A model generated the notes under the pieces. That model was not told where the DNA came from, did not search any database, and was given only the letters and a program-made list of their open reading frames with translations. The position numbers and the translations under genes were made by a program. A stretch of 64,000 nucleotides of DNA from contig CM053265.1 in assembly GCA_028583415.1 (NCBI GenBank), forward strand, positions 32,113,794 to 32,177,793, in the 5' to 3' direction. Shown in pieces: positions 47,593-59,429 of the stretch. Numbering within the stretch: position 1 is the first letter of the stretch; every line of letters begins with the position of its first letter. Source of the stretch: Protea cynaroides (taxonomy: Eukaryota; Streptophyta; Magnoliopsida; Proteales; Proteaceae).

Positions 47593-47602
47593 CTTTATAT
47601 AG
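47593..47602 (-). promoter_or_regulatory. TATA box in element D 5' LTR
   Basis: CTATATAAAG on the minus strand, 363 bp from the LTR 5' edge. The matching place in the 3' LTR (about 38011-38021) has lost the ATAT. Confidence 0.7.
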
Positions 47603-47965
47603 TGGAAAACTCTCCATATAGAGTCCTCTTTCAATTTGGAAAGCAATCCCTTAGTTTAGGAAAGTTTCCAAAACTCAAAGTCTGATCTGGGGTATTATGG
47701 TCGATCATACGGTCGCATAAACCATCGACTATAGGGTCGAAATCTTCGACCGTGGGGTTCTAGATTTGAGATTTTTGGTTCCCTTCCTGATGGTCGACCA
47801 TACCTACCCAGGCATGCGACCTTAGGTATGTTTTTAATGTTTTTAACTCGATTCTTATACCTGGTTTGTGATTTATCTTCACATGCTCAGTCCACTTGGT
47901 CTAGGGATGATGGGAAGACCTGGCATGACACGGTTAGACCAAGTTAGTAGAGTGCGGGTCTTACA

Positions 47966-48400
47966 TGCAGTCTTTACATTTACACGTGGGATCATGGATT
48001 TTTTCCTCTGGCTCACTATTATCATCCTCCATACCAGATGGATAGTATTTTGAAGCATTGATCTTTATACATGCAACATCTAAAATATTTGTGTACACAA
48101 GGGTAAGCTCAACCATCGAGCTTATTAAGAAAACCAAATGTGCAACATACAAATGCATGCAACTATAAACTACAGTTAGGTATGAAAACTGTATGTGCCA
48201 ACTCAGGACAACTAAAATGGTGCTTCCAAGTTACACGGGTCATCCCCACCAGAATGAATGAAGCCTCCCTCAGAGCCAATCACCATCTCCTATGTATAAG
48301 TCCAGCGTCTTGGCCTTCGATTGCAACTTATCCCATGTTCACCCATGTGACACTTGAGAAAATGATAATCCCACTAGTTGACTAAACTGCCCATTCACAC
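47966..48400 (-). mobile_element. LTR H, segment 2
   Basis: The H LTR resumes after the duplicated TGCAG. In sense the frame here reads EDDNSEPEEKIHDP then TCKCKDC, continuing into the TGC GTG TAG at 36026-36035, so D inserted into the end of the H small ORF. Bases 48396-48400 (CACAC) are the TSD of E. Confidence 0.85.
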
Positions 48401-48678
48401 TGTCACACCCCAATTCTGGTCTAACCAGAATAGTGTGATGAACCGTCAATAAACCAACAGTTCAACTAGGATCTCGTATAGGTCGTACCCACCATATCAA
48501 ACCACACATACATTTCACGATAATAATCTAAGGTAATAAACAAATAAGCAGAAGTCTTATAGATAATGAACTAAAAATCTAACAGTGATAAATAAGTATT
48601 TAATCCAATTATCTCCAAACCACAAGACATAAAAATAAATAATGAATTACATATCTGATGTTCAAATTATAACTAAAC

Positions 48679-48882
48679 TTAAGTAAAAACACATTGGTTG
48701 CACTCGCATGATGAATCATGCGCATCTTCTTCAGCTTCTAAGTCCATCGTAGCAACGTGTCTATACGTCGGTGCATTCATATATTCTTCAACACTAGGAC
48801 CTACATCATCAACTAAAAATATTCGAAGCCGAAAGAGTGAGCACACATCATGGCTCAGTGAGAAAACAAAACAATGCAACAA
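48679..48882 (-). CDS. LTR-borne small ORF, solo LTR E (67 aa)
   Basis: An intact frame: MLHCFVFSLSHDVC, FLVDDVGPSVEEYMN, ATMDLEAEEDAHDS, then SCECNQCVFT and a stop, 278 bp from the LTR 3' end. It is colinear with the D 5' LTR frame without stops. Function unknown. Confidence 0.5.
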   Translation of the reverse strand: MLHCFVFSLSHDVCSLFRLRIFLVDDVGPSVEEYMNAPTYRHVATMDLEAEEDAHDSSCECNQCVFT

Positions 48883-50376
48883 ACATATGCATGCATTTAA
48901 TTCATATCTTTGGTCTGATTAATAAGTTTCCAATGTGCTATAGAAAGGTTTGGTGGCCCCCGCACCTCTATACACGAGTGTGTGAATCTACCCAATGGAT
49001 CAAACACCATTACCATCCCACATGCACCCACCACAGAATAGAGATAGAGCTAAAGTGTCTGGATCAAACTCCGCCAATACTTCTCCTGATGCCCTATCCA
49101 TACCAACACGTAAGCCCCTCTTGGCGAGGGCTTGCAAACTGGGCTCGCAACTAACTAATCCTAATGCTAAATAGTGTATCCAAGGCCTCACCTCAGTATC
49201 CCTCAATACGTCCATAGAGATAGAGCTAAGGCCCCCCGACAGAGTCAGAGACCACACGGTCCAAGACCACCTCCCCTGATGCTCTACGTCGTAATAGCTC
49301 TGCTAAGGTAATGGCGATACGACGATGTTAGTGGGCAAGACTTGAGTAGAGATAGAGCTAGAGTCTGGTGATGAGGTCAAATATCACCATGCCATGTCCT
49401 TCCCCTGATGCTCTACTCGCATCCAACACACCAACCACACACATACATTCACACGCCTATTCCTAACATCATCATCATCATCATCATGTTATAAATAAAC
49501 AGAATTAAATATGCATAAACAGTAATAGCAGGAATATTGGATGACATGTGAGATGCACATTACAAGCATATAAACATAGAATTAATCATGGCATTGGAAT
49601 CAATAAAAATAAACATTTTATTATTATCTAATTAGTTTAGGTCTTGTTCCCTTACCTGTTAACAATATTCGATCTCCTTTCAAGCCTTGAAGTTCTCTTT
49701 GAATTGATTTAACAACCTAAAAGTTATATGAATTTAAGTTAGGGTTCATATGTAACATACTACAGTAGTAGGAAATCAAAACAGAGCACCGATAGGTGTC
49801 TGATTGGTCCTATGGTCTTATACTGTATCGACCTTACTGCCTACAGTAGATACCCTACGGTCGCATATGGTGCGACTGTAGCTATGACCATATGATTTCT
49901 AGATCTTCCCGAATGCCTATAGTCGATCCTTTGGTCATGTTGGTCATGCTATGGTTGACCATAGCTGCGACCTTGAGATTTCTGATCATATACTACATGC
50001 AATTCGTATTCTTCCTGGGTCAATTCCTCTGCTCTTTAATTGGGTTTATCCTAAGGTCATCCTATGGCCATCATTAGTAGTTTCTTATCAACCCTAATCA
50101 TCAAACTCATCCCTAATGGTTATCCTTGGAAATTACTTAAGGAATCACATGGATCATGATAGATTAATATTGTCTATCTTCCATAGAAATTTTATTCCTT
50201 AGAGTTTACATCTCTAGAGATTAGGTTCATACATTTGCCTGTGATAGAGAGCCAATCTCTTCTCAGTAAGTTCCTCTGCTTAGCTTTTTCTACTTCTCCT
50301 TTTCTTCCTTCTCTTCCCTTCTCTTTCTCTATGGTTTACTAATGTTCTAAAAGAGTGAAAAGGGCTAAGGGACGTC

Positions 50377-50386
50377 CTTTATATAG
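50377..50386 (-). promoter_or_regulatory. TATA box in solo LTR E
   Basis: CTATATAAAG on the minus strand, 363 bp from the LTR 5' edge, identical in position and sequence to D. Confidence 0.65.
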
Positions 50387-50749
50387 AGGAACACTCTCCA
50401 TATAGAGTCCTCTTTCAATTAGAAAAGAAATCCCTTAGTTTAGAAAAGTTTTCAAAACTCGGAGTCTGATCTGGGGTTTTACGGTCGATGGCTATGGTCA
50501 CAGAACCCATCAAGCATAGGGTCAAAATCATCGCCCGTAGGGTTATTGATTAGTGACCATTGTTTCTTTCCATATGGTCGACCGTACCTACCTAGGTATG
50601 CAACCATATGTATACAATTTTGGGTGTTGAGTCAATTTTTATACCTGGTTTGTGATTCATCTTCAAACGATCGGTCCACTTGGTCTAGAAATGATGGGAA
50701 GACCTGGCCCGACACGGTTAGACTGGGTTAGTGGAGTGCTGGTCTTACA

Positions 50750-51205
50750 CATACTATGTCAGACATGGGGAGCATAGTGTGTCATGTTCATACCATCTTT
50801 TTATTGAACCTATGCCAATACATAACCCCCTATTGGTTGGGAGTACAGTTATATGGGTATTTTGTACAACTATCCATGTTTACCTAATTAGTTTTATTAC
50901 TGGACGTAATGCCACTAATCTTCCGACCCCGTCCGAGCTCCCATATAGAACATCGTGACTTGGCTAAGTTACATATGGTCAATGCAAAGCAGTGCTTGTA
51001 AGAAGTGGTGCAAGTGTCTCATACCACACACCTTCATTCTTACCAGCTTAACCAGACATCATGAATCACCAAGACCAGCTCTACCTTCATGGAAAGGTTA
51101 CGAAGTGTCCCATACCACCCTGCTTCCAAACCACTATGAGTATCACTGATTGCACAAAGGGAATGCATATGCATGGACAAATAAAGCATTATATTGGATG
51201 GCATG
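50750..51205 (-). mobile_element. LTR H, segment 3
   Basis: This segment matches 32925-33400 of LTR C in reverse complement, including the CCCCGTCCGAGC block and AGTGTCCCATACC. Bases 51201-51205 (GCATG) are the TSD of F3. No gene. Confidence 0.85.
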
Positions 51206-51949
51206 TGTGAGGACAATGGAAAATCGATGTGATCCTCCTCGGGATAAGGAATGTGGTATCCATTTCGATGAAGATCGATTGTACTGTTGGAGTCGCCACC
51301 TAGATTATGGTCTAGGACCTCTAAAATGTAGCCTCACCCTAAGGTAAGACTTCTATTGACTCGTGACCCAATGTATCGGTTCTTTGGTCTGCAAGAGATC
51401 GGGTAAGTATTCAAGGTACGGTTATGGGAAGGTATTAGGCACCCAAACCATCCGATCAATATCGGCCTCCTAAACTTTCCTTAAATTCTAATTTTGACTG
51501 TGCTTGGTCAACTGGATGACTAGGGTTCAATGGGGGATGTCCTAAACCAAGTTGCTAAGTTATCCTAACCTAGGGTTCAGCCAATCATGTTTTAAAGTAA
51601 ATAAATAAGCAAATGTAATGTACAATATTATACAGTGAACCGGACCAAAGATGGTTCGGTCTTGGATTGAATCTGAGATGTGTAAGACATCTCAAACTAC
51701 CTACGTATTCTAATCCTGGAAATCAAGTCCAAAAACATAGTTCGAAATGGTTTGTGTGATTAATGATTATGGAAGTGATTTATGCATTTGCTTCAATTAG
51801 ATTATTTGTTGTTCAAGTTGAAGTTTATGCTGGATGTATGGTTGATGGGTGGCTTTGTACCGTATTTGGGATTCCCAAATTGCCTACGTATTCTAGGGTG
51901 TGCCCTAGAAATCAGGTACGACGTAGTTCGAAAGGGTTTTGAGAGTCGG

Positions 51950-52180
51950 ATTTGGAATGTGTACCAAAATCCTTCCAATTTTGTCAATAGGATCTAGGGA
52001 TGAGACCTAAATTCCTACCATTTTTATTTGGGATGTGTACCAAATTCTTTCTATTTTTGTTAATAGGATCTAGGGATGAGACCTAAATTCCTACCATTTT
52101 TATTTGGGATGTGTACCAAATTCTTTCTATTTTTGCCAATAGGATCTAGGGATGAGACCTAAATTCCTACCATTTTTATT
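51950..52180 (+). repeat. 75-bp tandem repeat in F3, three copies
   Basis: The unit contains GGGATGTGTACCAAATTC and GATCTAGGGATGAGACCTAA. It is absent from the F LTRs. Confidence 0.9.
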
Positions 52181-53449
52181 GTTTCCATTCTTAGGTTTTT
52201 AGGGTTTCCTATCCCTTTTCATTGTGATTTTCATTTTTTTAGGGTTTCATACCATAAATATTCTCTTTATTCTAGGGTTTATTTTTGCCCTAATTATTCT
52301 TTCCATTTTTAGGGTTTCACTACCCTAATTGTTCAATTCTTTCCATTTTAGGGTGTATCTTGCCCTAGTTGTTGTACAATGTAAACAATCTAACATTGCA
52401 ATGTGAGCTTAAATATAGCAGTGTAAGCATCCAAATATAGCATGTTGAAAATATGTTCAAATTTTGCAACAAATCAGTCAAAGATGGCAAGTGAGCATGT
52501 GAATCAATACAAACATGATAAGTGTGCATCCAAACATGGCAGTAATCATCCAATATGGCATGTGAGCATGTGTAATAGACAAATATGGCAATAAGCATGT
52601 GTAGCATTCCAAAACAATAAGAATCATGTAAGCACCCAAAGATAACATGTGAAAGCATTCCAAGTATGGCATGTGAGCAATGTGAGCATCAAATATGGCA
52701 ATTATGTGGCACCATATGTATCAAAACAACTTGTATGCATGATATTCAGATTCGCTTATATTAATCACAATGAAGATGATGAAGGTAATTCGGGAGCAGC
52801 TGTATAGATTGGTTATTGGAAAATCAGAAATGGAGATGGTAGATGTTAATGGTTGCAATCTGATTTGTATGACTGTGGACAGATCGTGAGGAGTGGTGCA
52901 TTGCTGTTGGGATTTGGTGATTGGATGTATATTGGGTGATGAGTGATATGGTGGTGAGCAGGTGTAAGGTGAGGGATTTGATGAGGTGTTGCGGGATAGA
53001 ATTGGTACTGCAGATGATAGCAAGCTGCCTGGCCGTGGGTGGGTTTTGATTAATGATGTAGGCTAGACAAGAGTGAAGAGATGGGATTGTAAGTGTAGCT
53101 AGATAGGTGTTTAGATGATTATGTGAGTGGAAGCTTGGGTTTGGTGCTTGGTGGGACTAAAGCAGCAATGGGTATGACACGGTGGGGAATCACAGAAATG
53201 GAGTTGCGGTGATGATGATTTTTCCATGGCCAGATAGCCGGGTGCATGAGGATTATAGGTTGCAAGCTTGGGTGGCTGAGAAGGCACGGGAGTGTGTCGG
53301 TTGGAGTAGATTAGGTGTTGCTGGGTTTATATGGGAATGGTGGATGGTCAGGTGGCTTGGTTTTGGACAGGATGGCTGCGTAATTGAAGATATGGGCAAT
53401 AAGTGGAATCAACAACATATGTATAAAAAAAACTTAATAGAAAGACAGA

Positions 53450-54540
53450 AACAAACCGACTTACCTCCTTCTCTTTCTATGTTCTTCTCTACTTCTTCTT
53501 CTTTTCTGCTCTTCCCCGTTCATTCTTCTCTTTCCCACAGCTCTCCATTTTCTTCCCTTCTTTTTCTCCCAAAACCGTGAGCCTCTCCCCCACTTCATGT
53601 TTTTTCCTCTTTGTTCTTTATTTCTCCCTCTTTTTTCTCTCTTCTTCCCTTCTTTTTCTCCCAAAATCGTGAGCCTCCCCCCTCTTCACGTTTTTTTTTT
53701 CTTTTTTTTATTTATCCTCCTTTTTCTCCCTCCTTCCCTTCTTTTTCTCCCAAAACCAAGCTCTCAAAACCTCTCTCACATTTTTCTCTTTCCCTCTTTT
53801 TTCTCTTTTGAAAATCCTCTCAAAAAACCCCCACTCTCCTTCTCTCTCTCACGTCTCTTTTATCTCCCCCCTTTTTCTCTTTTGGAAAAAATCTAAAAAC
53901 CCTAAATCTTCTCCCTTTTCACGTCCTCTCTCTCCCCCTTTTTTTTCTCTTTTGGAAATCATCTAGAAATCCTAAATATTGTCCCTTTTCACGTCCTCTC
54001 TCTCTGATTTTTTTCTCCCAAAACCTAGCTCTCCTAAAACCTCCACGTTTTTTCTCTTTCTTCTTTCTTTTTTTTTCTCCAACAAAATCTTTTGGATTCT
54101 CTTAGAAAAGCTCACGTTTTTCCTCTTTCTTCTTTCCTTTTTTTTCTCCAACAAAATCTTTTGGATTCCCTTAGAAAAGCTCACGTTTTTTCTCTTTCTT
54201 ATTTCCTTTTTTTTCTCCAACAAAATCTTTTGGATTCCCTTAGAAAAGCTCATGTTTTTCCTCTTTCTTCTTTCCCTTTTTTTCTCCAACAAAATCTTTT
54301 GGATTCCCTTAGAAAAGCTCACGTTTTTCCTCTTTCTTCTTTCATTTTTTTTTCTTCTTGCCCCCTTTTTCTCCCAAAACCTAGCCCCTTAGAAAAGCCA
54401 CGTTTTTTTTCTTTCTTTTCCTCTTCTTTCCTTTTTTTTCTCCAACAAAATATTTTTGATTCCCTTAGAAAAGCTCACGTTTTTTCCTCTTTTTCTTTTT
54501 CCTTTTTTTTTCCTCAAAATCTTTTGAATTTTGTCATTTA
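53450..54540 (+). repeat. Pyrimidine-rich tract with about 60-bp units in F3
   Basis: Units with CTCCAACAAAATCTTTTGGA and CTTAGAAAAGCTCACGTTTT repeat about six times (54060-54500). The long open frames here are repeat artefacts. Confidence 0.9.
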
Positions 54541-54585
54541 TATATAATAATATATATTATATACATATATACACATATATTTAAT

Positions 54586-54655
<70 letters not shown>
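54586..54655. repeat. (TA)n microsatellite in F3
   Basis: About 34 TA units directly after the pyrimidine tract, as in both F LTRs. Confidence 0.95.
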
Positions 54656-54656
<1 letters not shown>

Positions 54657-55865
54657 CATACACTATATATAATATATAAATACTATGCACATGGATGAAC
54701 TGGTTCGAAATGGGTTGAGACTGGCTTAGGTTGACTGAGTTAAACTGATATGGGTTGAGCTAGGTTGGACCAAAACTGGCTTGAACTGAGTTGACTGGAT
54801 TGATTGGAATTAATTGGATTTTCTCTCTCTATTATTTCATGGGCCATTTCCGCTGTCATCCCACACCGAATTTTCTGATAACCTTTATTCCAAATTTTCT
54901 ACGTTCACTTTGTAGAACAGTAAAAATGAGGAATATTAAAACTTGAATCACCTCATTTGGAAATAAAATGGCCAACTATGACTTTCTGAAGTTTAAACAA
55001 GTCAATTATCGATAATTTGGCTGACCATTCTGCATGAGATCCTTCGGAGGCTTCTATCGGAAATATTTTACGTCCACTTTGTAGAACACTAAAAATGGAA
55101 CATAATGAGACTGGAATCACCTGATTTGGATATGGGATGATCAAAATATGAATTTTTGAATATTAAATGACCATTTCCATATGTAATTTTGCATGGGACC
55201 CTCCGGAGACTTTTACTCGAGATTTTTCACGTCCACTTTGTAGGACATCACAAATGAAGAACAATGGCCTTGAGTCGTCTGAATCCGACGTAGAACGAAA
55301 AAGATATGAAGCTTTGAAGTTCTAATGATAATTTTGCATGAAAACTTGCATGGGACCCACTGGTGACTTCTACTCGGGATTTTTTATGTCCACTTTGTAG
55401 AACATCATGAATGAAGAATAATGGCCTTGGAATCATCTGAATCCGATGTCGGATGATGAAGATATGATGATTTGAAATTCAAACAATCCGACTTACGATA
55501 ATTTGCATGAAGGCCCCTGAGATTATTTATAATAATTTTAGAAACCTCCCTTATATGTATCATCCGACTAAAATGGTCATATCTTCTTCATTTGATATCA
55601 GAATTGAGCAATTATGGTCTCATTTCGAAGATAATTCTATGACCTATGCATCCATGCAAAATTATAACTCATGACCTTGCTATGGACCCATTGAAAAGTT
55701 CCTCAAATTCAGAGACCCAAGGAAAACTTCCTCAAATTCAGAGACCCATTGAAAACTTCCTCAAATTCAGAGAAAAATCTAAACTTTTGATCATCTTTCT
55801 CCTTTTGTTGTCCGCACGCCAACAGGATTTTGTTTAGCTGGGATGGCAAAAATGGGGTGCTTACA

Positions 55866-56327
55866 GCATGTTATCAACAAATAGCATGTTATCAATCTCA
55901 CACAAAATAGATCATAATCAATAGAGAATACATGCAAATAAAAGGTTTGATTCCCTTACCGAAAGCTACTAGAGTAGAATACCATAGTATCGATTGAGTA
56001 GCTTTTTCTTTGAGTTTTCTTCGTATCTTTATCAAAATCTTCTACAATGTTATCCATTAATTTATCATTTAACTAACTTTGTTCTAGCATTGCCTTAACT
56101 TAATCTTACTGCTTTTGTGTTAACATTATTATTCACTTGTCTATAAATTATGCCCTCTGTCTGTTTGTCTTAGCATAGCATTTAGAATTTATTACCATTC
56201 ACGGTCTGAAAGTACTTCTAATTTAAGATAAACTTGCTACCCATATGGGATATGTGGTGTGTAGATTGATACTCCACCAGATAGTTCATATGTTAGGTTT
56301 ATTGATACCTGAGTGACCATGTGTCAT
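55866..56327 (-). mobile_element. LTR H, segment 4
   Basis: The H LTR resumes after the duplicated GCATG (ATGTTATCAATCTCACAC matches LTR C near 32870 in reverse). It becomes hard to align to C past about 56000. It is cut at 56328 by element I with presumed TSD GTCAT. The H 5' end is beyond the window, so whether H is solo is unknown. Confidence 0.75.
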
Positions 56328-56605
56328 TGTCACACCCCAATTCCATACTATTTAGAACGGTGTGATGAACTGCTAATAAGCCAACGGTTCAACCAGGATC
56401 TCAAATAGGCTATGTCCGTTTGCTTAATCCATACACATCCATAACCATAATCAGAATAAATACACAATAGCGAAAGTTTTAATATTAAATGAACTAAGAA
56501 TGTAAATGTGATAATCATAAATAAAATATCCAATTATGTTGTATGGATCGAGACATAAGTAAATAAAATAACAAATTACATTTCCTTAATGGTCCAAATA
56601 AAAAT

Positions 56606-56735
56606 CTAATAAAAAACGCATGAGTTGCACTCGCATGATGAGTCATGCGTCTCCACTATATCTTTAGCATCCATCGCCGCAACGTGCCGTATGCAGGAGC
56701 ATTCATATAATCTTCCAGAGTCATACCTGCATCAT
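56606..56735 (-). pseudogene. LTR-borne small ORF of element I, frameshifted
   Basis: Downstream of a TATTTTTAG tract the frame reads DDAGMTLEDYMNAPAYG, then loses one base and continues in another frame to HDSSCECNSCVF and a stop, 278 bp from the LTR 3' end. Confidence 0.45.
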
Positions 56736-58260
56736 CAACTAAAAATATTCGAATTCGAAAAGGGTGAACACACATCACGGCTCAGTGAGCAAACAAAACA
56801 ATGCAACAAACATATGCATGCATTCAATTCATATCTGTGGTCTGGTATATAAGTTTGCAATATGCTATAGAAAGGTTTGGAGGCCGCCTCACCTCTATAC
56901 ACGAGTGTGTAGAACCGCTCAATGGATCAAACACCATTTCCGCCCCCACATGCACCCACCATGATAGAGATAGAGCTAAAGTGGTTAGGACCGCACCGCA
57001 TTACACTTCCCCTGATGCTCTACCCATACCAACACGTAAGCCCCTATTGGTGAGGGCTTGCAAACTGGGCTCGTAACTAACCAATACTAATGTCAAACAG
57101 TGTATCCAAGGCCTCACCGCAGCATCCCTCAATACGTCCATAGAGATAGAGCTAAGGCCCCTCGGCAGAGTCGAAGATTACACGGTCCGAGACCACCTCC
57201 TCCGATGCCCTATGACGTAATAGTTCTGCTAAGGTAATGGCGATACGACGATGTTAGTGGTCAAGACTTGAGTAGAGATAGGGCTAAAGTGCTTAGGACC
57301 GCACCGCATCACACTTCCCCTGATGGCCCACTCGCATCAAGTACACTAACCACACACAAACATTCACATGCCTATTCCTAGCATCATCATCAACATCATG
57401 TTATAAATAAACAGAATTAAATATGAATGAACAATAATAACAGGTATAGTAGATGACATGTGATATGCACATTACAATCATACAATCATAGAATCATACA
57501 TGGGATTGGACTCAATAAACAAAAACAGTTTATTATTAGCCAATTAGTTTAGGTCTTGTTCCCTCACCTTTGCTTGAGTGTAGATCCTCTTTCAAGCTTT
57601 AAGAATCACCTTTATATCAATAGGAAAACCTAACAAGTCGATAGATCTTAATTAGAATTCATTCCGACAGTTTTAAGCTTGCTGTAAAGCTAGGGTCGCA
57701 GGATGGGTCACAGGTATCTGAGACCCCAGGGTATAGGGTCGATCATAGGGTCGGTTATCCATCGACCCTAGGTGCGACCATAGCTTCCCTGGACTTCCCG
57801 AGAGCTAGGGGTCGATCCTATGGTCTGATAGGGTCGGTTACCAGTCGACCCTAAGTGCAACCAGATGTAATTTTAGTCTACTTTTCATCCTACAATCCAC
57901 TCTTTCTTGTTTGGATCCTTTGGCTTACTTTCATGGTCCATTCTATGATTGTTCTATGGCTTAAACTCCAAGTTACTTCCTTTACTTTGTTTACCATGAT
58001 TCACTCCATGGATTCCATTGAAATCTTCCCATGGATGGATGATTTGGGTTTCTCCTAGATCCTACCCTCTTTATATACTATTCTAGGGTCTTACACAATT
58101 TATGGAGAATGTTTTCATACCTTAGTCTTATTGAATTCAGAGATTCCTCTGAAACTCTTCTCCTTAGCCTTCTTCTCTAACTTTCCTTCTCTTCCTTCTC
58201 TTCTCTTCTCTCACTTTCAATTAGGGTTTCAAAAGGAGTAAAATAGCCTAAGGGACGTCC

Positions 58261-58270
58261 TATTTATAGA
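58261..58270 (-). promoter_or_regulatory. TATA box in element I LTR
   Basis: TCTATAAATA on the minus strand, about 362 bp from the LTR 5' edge, in register with D and E. Confidence 0.65.
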
Positions 58271-58632
58271 GGAAAACTTCCCAAAATATGTCCCAACGAG
58301 TTTAGGAAAGGTTCCCTTTGAATTAGGAAAGTTTCCTAATTTTTGGTTTTTGTCAGTTTGCCTAGGGTCGATACTAGGGTCGCAGAATCCATCGACCCTA
58401 GGGTCTCAAGTCATCCGACCCTAGGACTCAAAAGTCATGGGTTGGACCCTACGGAGGTGGGGTCGACCCTACCTTTTTAGACATGCGACGCTACCCTCCA
58501 TTTTACTATTTTTAGGTCAATTTCATACCTGATTTTGTGATTTCCTTCACGCACTTTGTCCGTGTGGCTCGTCCATGATAGGTAGACCTGGTACAAGGTG
58601 GTAAAACCAGTTAGTTCAGTACAGGTCTTACA

Positions 58633-58645
58633 ACTCCCCCCTGCT
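58633..58645 (-). other. Polypurine tract of element I
   Basis: The minus strand reads AGCAGGGGGGAGT immediately before the LTR start TGTAAGACC. Confidence 0.88.
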
Positions 58646-58661
58646 AATAAAAATTTTGTCC

Positions 58662-59402
58662 TCAAAATTTGTACATACCTTCCAAGTCGAAAAGATGAGG
58701 GTATTGCTTTCGCATAGCTTTCTCTTCTTCCCATGTGATTTCTTCTATGTTTCGGCTTCTCCAGGTGACTTTAACATAATAGATGTCATGGTTGCATAGT
58801 CGTTGAACCTTTTGGCTGGTGATTTCAGTTGGTGCTACTTCAAATGTCAAATCATCAGTCAAATCAGGTAGATCTACTATCAAAACGTGCATTGGATCTC
58901 TGACGTACTTCTTTAATAAGGAGATATGAAATACATCATGCACACTTGACATAGATGGTGGTAGTGCTAACTAGTAAGCCACTTTTCCACGTTTAGCTAG
59001 AATTTCATATGGTCCGACATATCTCAGACTTAGTTTCCCTTTCTGTCCAAACCGTTTCAAACCTCGCATAGGCGATACTTTGAGAAATACCTTATCACCT
59101 ACGGTAAATTCAAGGTCTCGGCGCCGAGTATCTGCATACTTTTTCTGACAATTCTGAGCCGTTCTTACTCTTTCCTTGATAATGTCGACTACTCGACATG
59201 TCTCTTCAACAAATTCCGGTCCAACAATGCTACGTTCTCCAACTTTATTCCAAAACAAAGGAGTTTGACACTTCTTGCCATACAGTGCTTCATAGGGTGA
59301 CATCTGTATAGTAGCCTGATAGCTGTTGTTATAAGCAAACTCGACCAGTGGTAATTTTTCATCCCACGATCCTTTAAAATCAATTACACAGGCTTGGAGC
59401 AT
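58662..59402 (-). pseudogene. pol: Element I integrase C-terminus and chromodomain
   Basis: Two open frames (58971-59402 and 58662-58952) are separated by a single stop near 58970. The first has FKGSWDEKLPLVEFAYNNS, ALYGKKCQTPLFW and GLKRFGQKGKLSLRYVGPYE. The second has VHDVFHISLLKKYVRDP, then the chromodomain VQRLCNHDIYYVKVTWRSR and EEEKAMRKQYPHLFD. This is the normal end of a Tekay-type pol. Confidence 0.9.
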
Positions 59403-59429
59403 GTCTTCTAAAATCTGAATGGTATGCTC

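Larger units (their letters stand above)
36036..47965 (-). mobile_element. Element D: full-length Tekay-like chromovirus, 11.9 kb
   Basis: It has two LTRs (36036-38383 and 45637-47965), a tRNA-iMet primer-binding site, gag, protease, RT, RNase H, integrase and chromodomain in normal order on the minus strand, a polypurine tract, and TSD CGCAG/TGCAG. An antisense ORF lies between the 5' LTR and gag. The LTRs differ by about 9% in the first 160 bp by eye, so it is older than F. Stops in every gene make it non-autonomous now. Confidence 0.93.
45637..47965 (-). mobile_element. Element D 5' LTR
   Basis: 2329 bp, TGTCACACCCTAATTC.. to ..GCGGGTCTTACA. It holds the TATA box (47593-47602), inverted-motif clusters at 47690-47830 (upstream of TATA) and 47040-47225 (downstream), three GATAGAGCTA-type spaced units (46270-46600) and the small ORF at 45914-46141. 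Confidence 0.93.
48401..50749 (-). mobile_element. Solo LTR E (element D family)
   Basis: 2349 bp, TGTCACACCCC.. to ..TGGTCTTACA, with TSD CACAC (48396-48400) and CATAC (50750-50754) and no internal region, so a solo LTR. It shares the TATA box (50377-50386), inverted-motif clusters (49800-49985 and 50470-50620) and the small ORF with D. Confidence 0.92.
51206..55865 (+). mobile_element. F3: solo LTR of the F family (4.66 kb)
   Basis: It begins TGTGAGGACAATGG, ends GGGGTGCTTACA and is flanked by a perfect TSD GCATG. It keeps the F LTR order: GTCGCCACC module, CCTACGTA..CGTAG stem-loops (51700, 51883), TAGGG repeats, pyrimidine tract, (TA)n and the 158-bp module near the 3' end. The stem-loop mosaic is replaced by a 75-bp tandem array. 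Clearly older or from a different subfamily than F. Confidence 0.9.
56328..58632 (-). mobile_element. Element I 3' LTR
   Basis: 2305 bp, TGTCACACCCC.. to ..ACAGGTCTTACA. A TATA box (TCTATAAATA) lies at 58261-58270. Inverted-motif clusters at 57700-57860 and 58360-58495 use TAGGGTCGA, CGACCCTA and GGGTCGCA words. A frameshifted small ORF lies at 56606-56735. Confidence 0.92.

Noticed and set aside
53979..54547. Frames of 116-151 codons with repeated LLDSLRKAHVF-type peptides in F3
   Set aside because: They arise from the 60-bp tandem units and occur in both strands and several frames.
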